Below, in pieces: positions 13,053 to 24,083 of a stretch of 64,000 nt of DNA. The stretch spans positions 371,485,809-371,549,808 of the forward strand of contig NC_081415.1 in NCBI RefSeq assembly GCF_030272615.1, given 5' to 3'. The notes beneath the pieces were generated by a model, which worked only from the letters and a program-made list of their open reading frames with translations, was not told the DNA's origin and ran no database searches. Source of the stretch: Cryptomeria japonica. Taxonomy: Eukaryota > Streptophyta > Pinopsida > Cupressales > Cupressaceae. Each line of letters begins with the position of its first letter. The stretch's first letter is position 1. The translations under genes and the position numbers were made by a program.

Positions 13053-14674
13053 TGGTGCAGGAGAACCTAAGGGTTGAAATTCCCTTAACCAATTTTGGCT
13101 TGTAAGACCTTCCAGTGGTCATGTAAATACATAAGGATTGGCTCTAGTTCATTTGTATGGTTGTTTAGTTGCAGTTTTTAAAACATCTCTTATCAGCAAG
13201 ACCTACCCCAATCGGCAAGTCTTACCCCAATGAGTTCACCAAAGTTTGGAGTGGCTCACACTTACCCTGATGACCTGATAAGTCGTTAGTGCTCGGAGTA
13301 TTGTTATTGGGTATCGAAAGGAGTAGTTTCAAGTTTCCCCGATGATTAACTTGACCTATACTCGGACGGTGATCACAGATGATCCTATGGCTTTCACTAT
13401 ACCATGATGGAAAGATGATCACCAGATAATCCTCACGACTTGGTGACAAAGAATGTGCAAAAAAAAGAGGTGAGTTAACAACTATGCAGGTTGAAGGTGG
13501 ATCAACGATGCTATACCACAATGGAGAGATGCACAAAAGTTATTCCTTGCGACTTGGTGACTAAGTGGTAGGACCCGACAAGAGAGAATCTCGGGCAAGT
13601 TAACGAGTGAGCAAGTCTGGGATGATCGGACAATTGTCGCTATATCGCTATGGCAAGATGCACGAAGTTTATCTTCCATGACTTGGCGACCATGGTGGGA
13701 CCCAGCAACAAAGTAGAGCATCATTTCAGGTAGTTAGTGAGGCCATGCTAAGGTGGCAGGACAAGGACCTCAGAGCTAATCAGAGGGTGCCACATGGCGG
13801 AGCACAAAAAGAGAGATGGAGCAAGATTGGACAATCAGGATAGCTATTTGGAGGGCTCCTGATCACTCGATGGAAAAGTGCAAACTTTGCAAGTCACCAA
13901 TGGGCATCGGAAGCCAAGTTCTGAGGCTATGTCGATGACCCGTTATGAAACCGTTTTCTCCAGTTTGTAACTATCCATGTTTCATGACGGATGGATGAGC
14001 TATAAAATTCTAAATGTAAGGCGCTGGATTGGTTGGATATTACAAAAAAACACAAGAGAAATACATACAAGTCTATTTTTTGGTTTTCTATCGCTGAGTG
14101 TTGTACTGTCTTATTTTTGTTAAGTTTTTCATTAAAGTTCTGTAATTAAAGTTTCCTTTTTGTTGTTCATTTCTTTGTTTTGAATTCACAATGTAAATAT
14201 GGTTCTGTCTTGAACCTCCACCTTGGGATCCACAGAGCCATTGGAGTTCTACAGGAAGACCCAAAAATGTACAGTAAGAGTAGAGTAGCAGTAGGAGGAA
14301 ACCAGGAAATGGCAATCGCCATTTCTACATACTGACCCTAAGTGAGCTTGGAAGAAGTCCAGCTAGGTTTTAGTGACCGTAAAGGAGTAAGTGTAGGGGA
14401 GGATTGGTGTAGAAGTCTGATTGCAAAATCAGACAGGATGATGACTTTACAGACTGCGAGTAAGCAATGGTAGTCCTATACCTCTGCAACTCATAGTGAC
14501 CGAATCTAGAAGCATGGAGAACAAGCTTCTTTATGAGCTTGTATTAAGTGTGGTAAGCAAATACTGGTAGGGAAGCACTTAGAAGTCTAGAGGGGTAGAC
14601 TTGGAACCCGGGAAGGGATAGAAGCAAACCGTCAAGAAATCTAATCGATGGCAAACTAGGTAGCCTCCCTATCA
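13053..14674 (+). mobile_element. 3' LTR of element G
   Basis: It starts TGGTGCAGGAG and ends CCCTATCA, 1622 bp. The TATAAAAT box is at 14001. The outer five bases, TATAC, repeat those before the 5' LTR. Confidence 0.92.
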
Positions 14675-14788
14675 TATACATACATACATTATATGTATGT
14701 ATACATACACACACACATATGTATGTATGTATGTATGTATGTATGCATTATGTATGTATATATATGTATATGTATATTTATATGTATA

Positions 14789-14829
<41 letters not shown>

Positions 14830-14843
14830 ACATACATACATAT
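14675..14843. repeat. Microsatellite segment between G and H
   Basis: This is TACA/TATG/TATA repeat of the same kind as 6181-6803. It is the piece of the locus left between two insertions. Confidence 0.95.
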
Positions 14844-16049
14844 TGTAGCATCATAAAATGGTGATCCTTGCAATTTTAGTCCGCATTTTGGTCTTTACAT
14901 TAGCAAACGAATCCCTAAGCCTGATCGGAGACCCGAAACATGCTAGTGTCATCAAAAACTTGCATTTTCCATCATTCTGCATTGCCTTTTGCTGTTGCCT
15001 TTCCTAAATTAGGGCAGGACAGGGGCATGGCACCCTTGTCCTAGCCCTATTTTGGGCCCACTTTGGTCCCCCCTTGCATTGGGCTTGTCGATTGTTGAGT
15101 AGTAATAGTCTTCCTATGTCGGCCTATGATGGGAAATTGCCTAAACACCCCTAATTGGCAAGCATATAAGGAGCACTGCCCCTCCTATTTGCAGAAGTCG
15201 AGGATAAGAGAAGTTTATCATAAGCAAAAATAAGCATTCAAGTATTCAAGCATTCATTTAAGCATTGAGAATTTCAAGTTTCATTTCAAGGCTAGGTGTT
15301 GCATTCAAGACAAGGATTCAACCATTGAAGAGGAGATTTCTATCAACATTCAAGACATCCTATTTTACTTATCCATTCAAGCAAATTAATCTACAAAGAT
15401 ATCAACATTTCAATTACATCCCCTTCTTGAGGTGGAATCTACTTCAGACATTTCCTTTCATTTACTTGCAACATTTTTCAACCACTTGGGTAATTCCAAA
15501 ATGGGGTTTGACCCAAAGGCAAACCCCCAATCCCAACAACATTTTCCTCTCTTTTATGTATGTAGGTTGCAAGTGTGTGGCTGTAATTGCAGGTTTAGGC
15601 TTCATTTTCAGAGATGGAAAAACCCTTTTTGGCACGCAGATTTTTCAGAGGACTGTGCATAACTTACACACGGTCCCTGTAACTTTTACTCAGATTTGTA
15701 GGGAAGCTTTGTTTCGACATTCTACTGCTAATTCTAGGTGCATAGCTCCATCCCGCATCTCTATCTTAGGATATAATCATTTCTTTGTCATTTTTGCACT
15801 TAGTCTCAATTTGCTTAATTCAACTAATCTATTACAAAAGAGGGTTAATTTACTTTCCTAATACTTTTTAAATTTAATACAATTCACTTAGTATTCAATC
15901 TCTTACCATTGGGGATTGGATCTAGTGAATTCAATCCCTCTTTTGAATGTAATGTGTGAAAGGGAATCCTTTGTGAAACTTTCATCCCTCTTCTGAGGGG
16001 AGTAAAGCTTTCCACTTGATCTCCCCTCATCATTTTTCACCATATTACA
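14844..16049 (+). mobile_element. 5' LTR of element H
   Basis: It starts TGTAGCATCATAAAATGG and ends CACCATATTACA. A TATA-like CATATAAG at 15163 is repeated in the 3' LTR at 20613. Compared with the 3' LTR it carries an extra 485 bp (about 15431-15915) and the first 200 bp. The internal ORF-like stretch 15265-15861 is open by chance; part of it is missing from the sister LTR. Confidence 0.85.
15163..15170 (+). promoter_or_regulatory. TATA box in H 5' LTR
   Basis: CATATAAG lies after CTAATTGGCAAG. The same context is kept in the 3' LTR (GTATATAAG near 20612), which supports a core promoter. Confidence 0.5.
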
Positions 16050-16066
16050 TTTTGTTGAACCCGAGG
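16050..16066 (+). promoter_or_regulatory. Putative primer binding site of H
   Basis: TTTTGTTGAACCCGAGG follows the LTR end at once. The TGAACCC core resembles the A-element site. The tRNA is not assigned. Confidence 0.45.
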
Positions 16067-17066
16067 CCTTACATGTTTTACATTGAAAATTATTGCATAC
16101 TTTTCATTTACAAGTTTAATTTTCTTGCAATTTACACAAACTTTGTGGTTAATTCATTCAAAACCCTAGTTGCTAAAATTGAAATTGAACTTGTATTTTG
16201 AAAAAATTGTTATCTATTGTCTTAGATGTGAAAATTACATTGCTTGTCAAATTCAATTCTTTTATTGTCTTGTTCAATTTGCAAATCAAATTTACAAAAT
16301 TAAGTGGTTAATTGTCAAAACCCTAATTTTCAAACATCAACTTGAACTTGTGCAAAAATTGGATTTACATTTAATTTTCAGATTTTAGATTGTTTTCAGA
16401 CTTGTCTTCTTGCCTAAAATTCAAAATTTTAAGGTGGCCCTATCCATTAGGTTTGACCTTTTTCAAAATTGCAATTCAATTTCTTATCTTTTTCCAAAAC
16501 CCTAAAAGGGTCCTATTTCGACATTCAAACCTTAATTTCACCTATCTAGAGATCGTAAAATCAATCAATTTTTTGGGGTTATCTCTCAAATCATCATAGC
16601 TTTCATCCCTGAAAATTTTCGAAAAAGTTGGGAGGACCGTGCATAACTTACACATGGTCCCTAGCTTTTTTCCCAAAATTTTGGGAGACTGTTACGACTG
16701 TATTTAATTTCTTAAATTCAGAGAATTGGTTGATTTTGTCTAATTTTGATCCCTCTAAAATCAAAAATATTTCCCAAATTCAACATTGCAACTTTCAAGG
16801 AAACATTTAAAATTAAGTGGTTAATTATAATCTGTCCTAATTTTAAGATCTTAATTGTGTCAATTTGAAATTTGAAATTAAGTGGTATCCCATTGGCCCT
16901 AATTTAAAATTTCAATCTCTTTTTATTAATTATAAATATTTCTTGGAGATTGTGTCATTTCTTCTTTCCACAAAGTTCAAATTGTATAATCATCATTTTC
17001 TTGAATTTTGCATTATTCAATTTTTTGTTCCCAAAATTCAAATTTCAATTTTTTCCCTCTAGTGAA
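16067..17066 (+). other. Leader of element H
   Basis: This 1-kb AT-rich stretch has only short chance ORFs. It repeats the phrase CCCTAATTT/CAAAACCCTA several times. At 16636-16661 it contains a hairpin-forming sequence also present in the LTR at 15654-15679. Confidence 0.5.
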
Positions 17067-17994
17067 TGATTTTTACAACTATTAATCCTACCTATACTAT
17101 CCTCGTTAGACGAAGCATTAGAATTAAGGCTTCCCAAGGTTTAATTCCCGAAGAGATGGAGCCTAATTTGGGTGACTTCTACAATGAGGATATTGCTAAT
17201 TCTTCCCATCCTAATAATATCTCTACCTACTGAATTGATGATTCCCCTGATGAAGAAGAAGCTTTAACTAGAGTTTCCATAGATCAACTTTCAAAATTGG
17301 ACAATCAATTTGACAATTTCCAATAATGGATGTCCCAAGAATATCCTAATAGCAAAGCTCTTCCATTAATTGAAGGTCTAAAACGCATGATTCAAAGTGA
17401 TAATAATGGAATTGATATATTGCATGGTATTGCTCACATTATTGATTCTAATGTTATGCTTATGAAGAGTTGTGCTAAGAACCTAGGTTATTCACAACCT
17501 CCTACACAAATCAATCATTCTATTCCTTTGACCACTTCTATGGCTAGTATTCCTACTTTCACTTCGAACATCATGACTACTTCAACTCAAAATGTCATAC
17601 CTACAACCATTAGTCATGGGGGAAACCCCTCTTCTTCATTCAATCCTCCATCTTTATCTATTTTTTTTTAGTTTACTTCCTTTCCACAGTTGTGCGTAAC
17701 ACTTCACAGTTATCAACTGACTGTGAGTCAAATGGAGAAATCTACTCCTATGGATCTGATTGATGAGGGTGAGAGTGCTCAACAACTGTTTGCAAAGTTC
17801 AAACTAAAAAAAGGCTTCATCAAATTCAATGACACCATCAACATAAAACAATGTGAATGCTACAACAAGTTTGCCTCCTATTTCTAATTTTTTCAAAAGA
17901 GAGAAAGAATTTACTCCTTTGAATGAATCTTTGTATAGCATCATGTCTCAGTTGTTACAAAGAAATGTTATCAAACTTCCTCCAATAAAACCAG
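17067..17994 (+). pseudogene. Element H gag, N-terminal part, broken
   Basis: A reading frame opens at 17067 (MIFTTINPTYTILVRR). It has stops near 17233 (ISTY stop) and 17325 and continues as 17330-17671, MSQEYPNSKALPLIEGLKRM. This part includes MLMKSCAKNLGY and a Ser/Thr/Pro-rich tail. Further frameshifts follow through 17690-17994. The Tat capsid core seen in F (GDPHDHVREF, LPRGSI) is missing, so most of the capsid domain appears deleted. Its identity as gag rests on its position and on the zinc motif just downstream. Confidence 0.55.
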
Positions 17995-18717
17995 TTGATC
18001 CTTCTAAATAAACTTCACCTAACTTTGATAACAATTCTTTTTTGTCAATTTCATCTTCTACCTGGCCATGATACTGAAAAATGTTTTGCATTAAAATGTA
18101 AGATTCAAGACTTGATTGATAATAATACTATATCTATGGCAGGTGTGAATGATAAGGGAAACAAATCAGTATCTCCTCCTAATCAAAATCTTAATATTTT
18201 CACTGATCCTTTACCCTCTCATACCTTTAACGTGATTGAGACTGAACACGCTTCTTTCTCTCCCACTAATTTCACTTTAACAGTTCTTAATGTGATTGAT
18301 TTGGATCCATGTATCACATTTGATCCTAGTGAGACCATTAAGGAACCTAATGGCTCTTTATACATAGTTGCGAAGATCCAAGGAAAACCTTGTCGTGGTG
18401 TGCTTATCGATCCCTCTTCCATGGTTAATGTCATCACTGAAGAATATTTTTATACTTTACATTTGCATCAGCCAATCTATGATGATACTAATATGGTCAT
18501 TAAGTTATTTGATGGATTTTCTTGTCCTACTATTGGTTCTATCACACTTCCTATTGAGGTTCATACTAAATCTATATATGCCAACTTTGTTATCATTCCT
18601 TCATCTGAACAATTCCATGTGAGGTTAAACTATCCTTGGCTATCTTCCATGAAGGCTATTGCTTCTCCAATACATGTGTTTGAAATTTCCCCACAATGGA
18701 GAAATCCTAACTGTTAA
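17995..18717 (+). pseudogene. Element H zinc motif and aspartic protease
   Basis: The frame reads CQFHLLPGHDTEKCFALK, the Tat-type CxxHxxxGHxxxxC zinc motif; F has CEYHRIKGHDTRKCMKLK. A retropepsin-like region follows: GKPCRGVLIDPSSMVNVI, with DPS where DGG/DSG/DTG is expected, then NYPWLSSMKAIASPIHVF, the counterpart of the F protease end. The altered catalytic triplet suggests that even the protease is inactive. It ends at TAA 18715. Confidence 0.72.
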
Positions 18718-18847
18718 CCATAGCTTATTTTGACCAACTGAAATAAGCCCGGGTGTTCCTATTGATTACTTTTGGCCTCAACAATTTGGATCTCTTCCAC
18801 CAAGAAGTGATTCTCTCTTTCAATATTATCAAAAATGGAAGAAAGAT

Positions 18848-19417
18848 ATGATATTATCCTTAAGCCAACCTAGAACTCCAACACTTTATATTCCCATCAT
18901 TCTTGAAGATGAATCTCTTCCCCTAACGGATAGAACTAATCTTTCTCCTAAGGAAGGTTCCCCACCTATTCCTATGGATGAAACCATGCCTTCTCCTAAG
19001 AAGAGCAATAATATTCCTCCTAAGGTTAGACCTATACCATCTCCTCATGATGGACCTGGTCTCCTTCCTACAACAAACATTCCTCCTTTATATGGTGTAG
19101 TTCCACCTCCTTCCTCTTATACAGAGAAGAGACATGCCTCTCCTCTTGTCCAACCTAAAAGACCTCAACCTAAATATCCAACTGCCAAAGATGAGAACAT
19201 TCCTCCTTCAACAAATATACCTCAATATTCTCAGCCTTCCGCTAAGACTAGACAGAACCATTATGTGAGAGAATGTCGATGGAAATATCGTGCTAGAGCT
19301 CGTGAAGTTGTTCCTAAAACTATTCAATCTCTCAAAACACCAACAGTTGACATGATTCCATTTTATCCTAAGCAATATATTGAACCTAAATCTCCAAATC
19401 ATAAGCTACAAAAATAA
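18848..19417 (+). CDS. Element H Pro-rich ORF, unknown
   Basis: This 189-codon open frame is rich in Pro, Ser and Lys. It starts MILSLSQPRTPTLYIPI and contains repeated PSPK/PPKV/PSPHDG words and a basic end (ECRWKYRARAREVVPK). It sits where RT would begin in a complete Tat element. F has a comparable spacer with a G-patch at this point, but no G-patch is visible here. It could be the tail of the gag-protease polyprotein. I do not recognise it. Confidence 0.45.
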   Translation: MILSLSQPRTPTLYIPIILEDESLPLTDRTNLSPKEGSPPIPMDETMPSPKKSNNIPPKVRPIPSPHDGPGLLPTTNIPPLYGVVPPPSSYTEKRHASPLVQPKRPQPKYPTAKDENIPPSTNIPQYSQPSAKTRQNHYVRECRWKYRARAREVVPKTIQSLKTPTVDMIPFYPKQYIEPKSPNHKLQK

Positions 19418-20493
19418 TGTGATGGTTTTACTTCTATTCATGTTAGAGCTCCTCTTTTTTATAAGTCTTGATGAAATAATAGGTTAAAATGTTATTCATA
19501 ATGGAAATACAACTCGTAATGCTTCTGATAGTGAATATGAATATGTTGATGTGGACAAACATTTATCTGCAGAGTTTTCAAAAGCCTTAATCCTAGCTCC
19601 TAGAAATGAAAAAAGTGATTTAGCAAATGAGCATAGTCCTTGTTTGGATCTTGTGATAGCTCCATCTGTTGTGCTCGATGTCGCTCCTCTGGCATGTTTC
19701 CCGCCTTCCCGAAATAATGATCAGCAAGATTGAGAGGTGGATGTTGTGCTAGAATAGCTGCATTAGTATCGTAGATTCTCCACCTCTCTCCTTTCTTGCT
19801 ATTTTGTGACCATTCTTCTATGTGTATCCCTATTCTTCTATTTGTTTTCCCTAGTGATGTCTACTTGAGGACGATGCAAATCATTGAGATCTCTTTTGGT
19901 CTCTTTCATGTTGACTCAAAAGACACGTGTTCCCTTTCTTCCAAGGTGGTTTCCTTTCTTTGGGGAATGAGGACTATTATATGCATATATATACATGATA
20001 TACATGAGCTATCATACAACATACTGACCCCAAGGAAAGTGAAGCCACCTCGAGCTTGGTGTTTTATGGTCATTATCCTTGGGTTTATTCCTCGATTGGG
20101 GGCTAAATCCTTGCGATAACTTGCTCCCTCTCTTTCTCTCTCTGAGGTGTATCCAACCTTAAATAAATCACTCCCGATAAGGCATGCGCGATCGCTTTAA
20201 TGTGGGGGATACACTCCCCTCATATTTTCCTTCTTGATACTTAAAGTTACTTAGTGGACTTTGGCTTTGCTTTGTAATTTTTGGTATCCTTTCTTGTCAT
20301 GACTCATAGTGAGGGGAAATTTACTATTTGCAGTCATGGTTCTCCCTATTGATCTTCCCTTTTACTTTGTCAATCAAAGTCGTAAGATCCTTAGTCCACT
20401 GGGGCTTGGTGTATCTTGCCTCCTTGATGTGGTGAAAGTCTTTCAATCTTGTCTCCTTGTACCTTACCGGTAGTATTGGCATACCGGTATCTT
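19418..20493 (+). other. Element H 3' region
   Basis: It contains a short frame at 19551-19733 (MDKHLSAEFSKALILAP) and then noncoding DNA with GATTGGGGGCTAAATCC near 20093, a phrase of the kind seen in 3' regions of plant Tat elements. No pol remnants are seen. An ACCGGT-rich patch at 20464-20489 precedes the truncated LTR. Confidence 0.5.
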
Positions 20494-21015
20494 GCCCTAT
20501 TTTGGGCCCCCTTTGGTCCCCCCTTACATTGGGCTTGTCAATTGTTGAGCAGGAAAAGTCTTCCTATGTTGGCCTAAGACGGGAAATTGCCTAAACACCC
20601 CTAATTGGCAAGTATATAAGGATCACTTCCCCTCCTATTTGTAGAAGTCGAGTATAAGCGAAGTTGATCATAAGTGAAAATAAGCATTCAAGCAGTCATT
20701 CAAGCATTGAGCATTTCAAGTCTCCTTTCAAGGCTAGGTGTTGCATTCAATACAAGGATTCAACCATTGAAGAGGACATTTCTATCAACATTCAAGACAT
20801 CCTATTTTACATATCTATTCAATAAAATTCATCTACAAAGGTATGAACATTTCAATTACATCCCCTCCTTGATTGGATCTAGTGAATTCAACCCCTCTTT
20901 TGAATGTAATGTGTAAAAAATTGAATGGAATCCTTTGTGAAACTTTCATCCCTCTTTTGAGGGGAGTAAAGTTTTCCACTTGATCTCCCCTCATCATTTT
21001 TTTTACCATATTACA
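20494..21015 (+). mobile_element. 3' LTR of element H, truncated
   Basis: It aligns with 15044-15430 and 15916-16049 of the 5' LTR. The first 200 bp and a 485-bp internal block are absent. The internal junction (CTCCTTGA/TTGGATC) has only a 2-bp overlap with the 5' LTR edges, as in end-joining. Confidence 0.85.
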
Positions 21016-21016
21016 C

Positions 21017-21049
<33 letters not shown>

Positions 21050-21130
21050 AATATGTATATATGTGTATACATACATACCTACATACATACATACATATAC
21101 ATATACATATATGTGTTGGTGTGTGCGTAC

Positions 21131-21166
<36 letters not shown>

Positions 21167-21255
21167 ATATGTGTGTATGTGCATGTATACATATGTATGT
21201 ACACACATACACACATATACATGTATGTACATATGTATGTATGTATGTATATGTA

Positions 21256-21346
<91 letters not shown>

Positions 21347-21470
21347 GCGTATGTGTATATGTATGTGCATATGTATGTGTATATATATATGTGTGTATAT
21401 ATGTGTGTGTGTATAAATGTCTTTGTGTATATGTGTATTTATATATGTGTGTGTGTGTGTGTGTGTGATC
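21016..21470. repeat. TACA / TATG / TG microsatellite, right part
   Basis: A run of about 17 TGTATG hexamers (about 21251-21355) is bordered by TG and TATATG tracts. It ends GTGTGTGATCGATG. It is the right end of the microsatellite split by G and H. ORFs here are repeat translations. Confidence 0.96.
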
Positions 21471-22523
21471 GATGCCTTTAAATATTGTTGACCAAGCATA
21501 TAAAAGGAGTACTTAAACTTGGACTTGTCTTGTTTGCCAATATAGACAAGTTGGCTACAATATAAATGATATAAATTTGATTTATTTTTTCCCTAATAAT
21601 TAGTCAAACCTAAATAAAATTACATTTAGGTGATGTTATTTTGTACCTTATATGTGGAAAGAAAAGTGACTTGTTCAAATGGGATAAAAGAAACATCAAA
21701 CCAACATCTACATATTGAAACAAAAACAACTAGGTCTACCCTTGCATGTCACTTACAAGATCTCAAAGCAAAAAATTAATGAAGTCAAATACTTTCACAA
21801 CAAGGATACCTCTCAAATTCTCAAATTCCACATCACAAGGAGAAATCTCATACCAACTAAAATCCCCTCAAAGACCAAACATAGATGAAAATATTGTAGT
21901 AAAACTTGAATATTCATCAAGCATGTAAGAATTTGCATGAAATCTTTAAAATAAAGAACTCATAGAAAGAATAATTAAGGTAGATAAAGATCATTTATTG
22001 TTGCAATCAATCCAAAATGCGACTAAACTTTTGTCAAACTTTGACATAACACAACCTACAAAATGAGATCCTCCATCCATGAGCCTTACCCTATTAACCT
22101 ATCACAAAACCTCTATCATCCACACAGATTAAACATTTCACAAAAATTACAACAATCCAATCCCATCTCACAGCTAATTCATATTAGTTGCTCCACACAA
22201 CAAGAGTTAACACACTAACAAGAGTGGATCATTATAGCACACATCCTTTCACACCTTACCAAATTTTATAGAAATGAATAAATTTGATTCAACAACTTCA
22301 AACTCCAATCCACAACTCAAGATGACACAAAATTATATCTCACCCCTTAATATTTAACAGCCATCTCACCATGATAAACATCAACCATGCATCAAACCCA
22401 ACTCATTATGAATACATCATCCCAAACTCTTCATAAAAAATATTAAATGTTCAACTTACATTCCTACATCACATTACCAACACATACCCTCCAATCAATA
22501 AAACATTGGTGCGGGGCACTAGG
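21471..22523. other. Unassigned AT-rich DNA
   Basis: About 1 kb between the microsatellite and the 21-bp repeat. A 60-codon frame at 21746-21928 has no recognisable motif. I see no retroelement domain; it may be old degraded repeat DNA. Confidence 0.4.
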
Positions 22524-22605
22524 CCATGTGTCTACATCATTTTGACATGTGTCTACATCATTTTGACATGTGTCTACATCATTTTGACATGTGTCTACAT
22601 CATTT
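22524..22605. repeat. 21-bp tandem repeat at the B insertion site
   Basis: Four units of CATGTGTCTACATCATTTTGA, the last cut after 19 bases by element B. Unit starts are 22524, 22545, 22566 and 22587. The sequence resumes at 52221 with the TSD CATTT followed by TAATTC, so B inserted in the last unit. Confidence 0.95.
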
Positions 22606-24012
22606 TGTTGGCATATGATGAACCGGTATGATGATAATGTATGTTGTCATTGATGTCAATAAGTGCAGGTGAACTGGTATGAAGATTGGAAGAAGTTGTT
22701 ATTGATGTTCAAGTAGGAGAACCGGTATGAAGAGATGAAGTGGACCGGTGTCGGGGTTTCACTAAGTGTGACTACCTATTGGTAGTCTCAGCTCTAGGGT
22801 TTCTGGTTTGGCAATCTAGCTTGTGCGATGCAACCGGTGACATTCTATGATGAGTTAGCTAAGAGATAAGGATGAGATCGATACGCCACATCAATTTTGT
22901 GCACATGAAGGATTTTCTTGAGGATCTTGTATGTGAATATTTTTGCATTAAATGTCTACCTCGGGAATGAACATTCTTCTTAGCGGTATGTGAAGAGAGC
23001 ATGATCGGTTACTGATTTCCATATGCGGTGAAGAATGGATGATACAAAATGACTTGTGATATGTTTGAGATTGTTTTATTCTATGCAAAAGTGTTTGAAC
23101 AGTTAGGATTGGACCGCTTGTAATTGTAAACCTAAAATGTTTAGGGTTTATGCTACCAACCTAATTATTGTCTATAAGGCCGATGAGTTTTGATATTGTA
23201 AGTGTTGGAAAATGTTGTGTTTGTATCCGAGTGATGAGATACTTGCCAGACCGTTGAGTGGAAAACTGTAGGGTGTGATTGCAGAGTAGAGGAGCTGAAA
23301 AGGATCTACCTTAGCATGTAGTGTTGTTATCAGATCAGAGCTTTACTTGTTGTCTTCTAACCATTTCAACAGTAGGAAAATCCCTTTGTCGGGTATCTTT
23401 AACAAGCTTATTGCAAATCCTCTAACCAGGTGACTCAAGATCATTGAGTTCTTCAAATCCTCTAGTAAGGTAACCATTAATAGGGTATATAGCCATCCCT
23501 TAACCTGGTGATCTTTAACAGGATCGGTTCCTAACAAAACCTTATTGTAAAGTCTTTAATTGGACTAGGCTCCTTACAGAGCGAGCTTCAAAAGAGTTCA
23601 AAAACAAGCTTGTGGGTATTCATCCCCACCATGGTTTTTTCAATTTGGGTTTCCACGTGAAAAATTTGTGTGTCATGAGTTGTGCATTTTTCATGTGATG
23701 ATTAAGAAGTCTTTGTTTAGGTGAATATGCATGCAAAGCTAATGGTTATGGTATTACTGATACAACACATGCATGAGTATATTGGTGAAGTAGTTATCAA
23801 GTGTTGAATGTTATTTGAAGTATTCAGTTTTACTGGTTTAGCTGTCTGAAGTCTTACTGTGTTTAACCGGTATTGTCATGGTTAAGTTCAGTGATGAAGA
23901 CAACCGGTTAGCATTGTTTTAATTTGATAAGTTGTTGAGAATTTTTTGTATGTACTGATTCACCCCCCTCTCAGTACCAGTTAGGGTATTTGTTGCTCAT
24001 CATTATTCATCA
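22606..24012 (+). mobile_element. 5' LTR of element B
   Basis: 1407 bp. It contains several ACCGGT words, a module at 23612-23669 (GTGGGTA ... GGGTTTCCACGTG) shared with the LTRs of C, D and J, and a C-rich end GATTCACCCCCCTCTCAG. Compared with the 3' LTR many CG sites are TG or CA in one copy. Confidence 0.93.
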
Positions 24013-24026
24013 ATTGGTATTAGAGC
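24013..24026 (+). promoter_or_regulatory. tRNA-Met primer binding site of B
   Basis: ATTGGTATTAGAGC follows the LTR. It differs from the canonical TTGGTATCAGAGC by a C-to-T change. Confidence 0.8.
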
Positions 24027-24083
24027 AACTCTAGGTCCTCGGTCATATAAGCTTAACCGCTTGAGGTAAAAGATCCTACTTTA

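Larger units (their letters stand above)
6804..14674 (+). mobile_element. Element G: chromodomain Ty3/Gypsy retrotransposon
   Basis: This is a full-length but inactive element of 7.9 kb with two direct LTRs. Just inside the 5' LTR it has a tRNA-Met-type primer site. The order is gag, protease, RT, RNase H, integrase, chromodomain, then a polypurine tract. The integrase-before-chromodomain order and the chromodomain place it in the chromovirus group. The 5-bp target duplication TATAC (6799-6803 and 14675-14679) lies in microsatellite DNA on both sides. The LTRs differ by many substitutions and indels, so the insertion is not recent. Confidence 0.95.
14844..21015 (+). mobile_element. Element H: non-autonomous Tat-like element with gag-protease only
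   Basis: It is bounded by a 1206-bp 5' LTR and a shortened 3' LTR of 522 bp. The internal 4.4 kb has a leader, a gag-type region with the Tat zinc motif, a protease and a Pro-rich ORF. There is no trace of RT, RNase H or integrase before the 3' LTR. This fits the class of terminal-repeat elements that keep only gag. Flanking 5-mers CATAT and CATAC are an imperfect TSD in microsatellite DNA. Confidence 0.8.

Noticed and set aside
15265-15861. 198-codon ORF
   Set aside because: It lies in the H LTR, and about 400 bp of it is missing in the sister LTR. No domain is seen.
20980-21499. Long Cys-Val and His-Thr repeat ORFs
   Set aside because: They are translations of TG/TGTATG microsatellite.
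22524-22605. Possible CRISPR-like array
   Set aside because: The 21-bp units follow each other without spacers, and the context is plant retroelement DNA.
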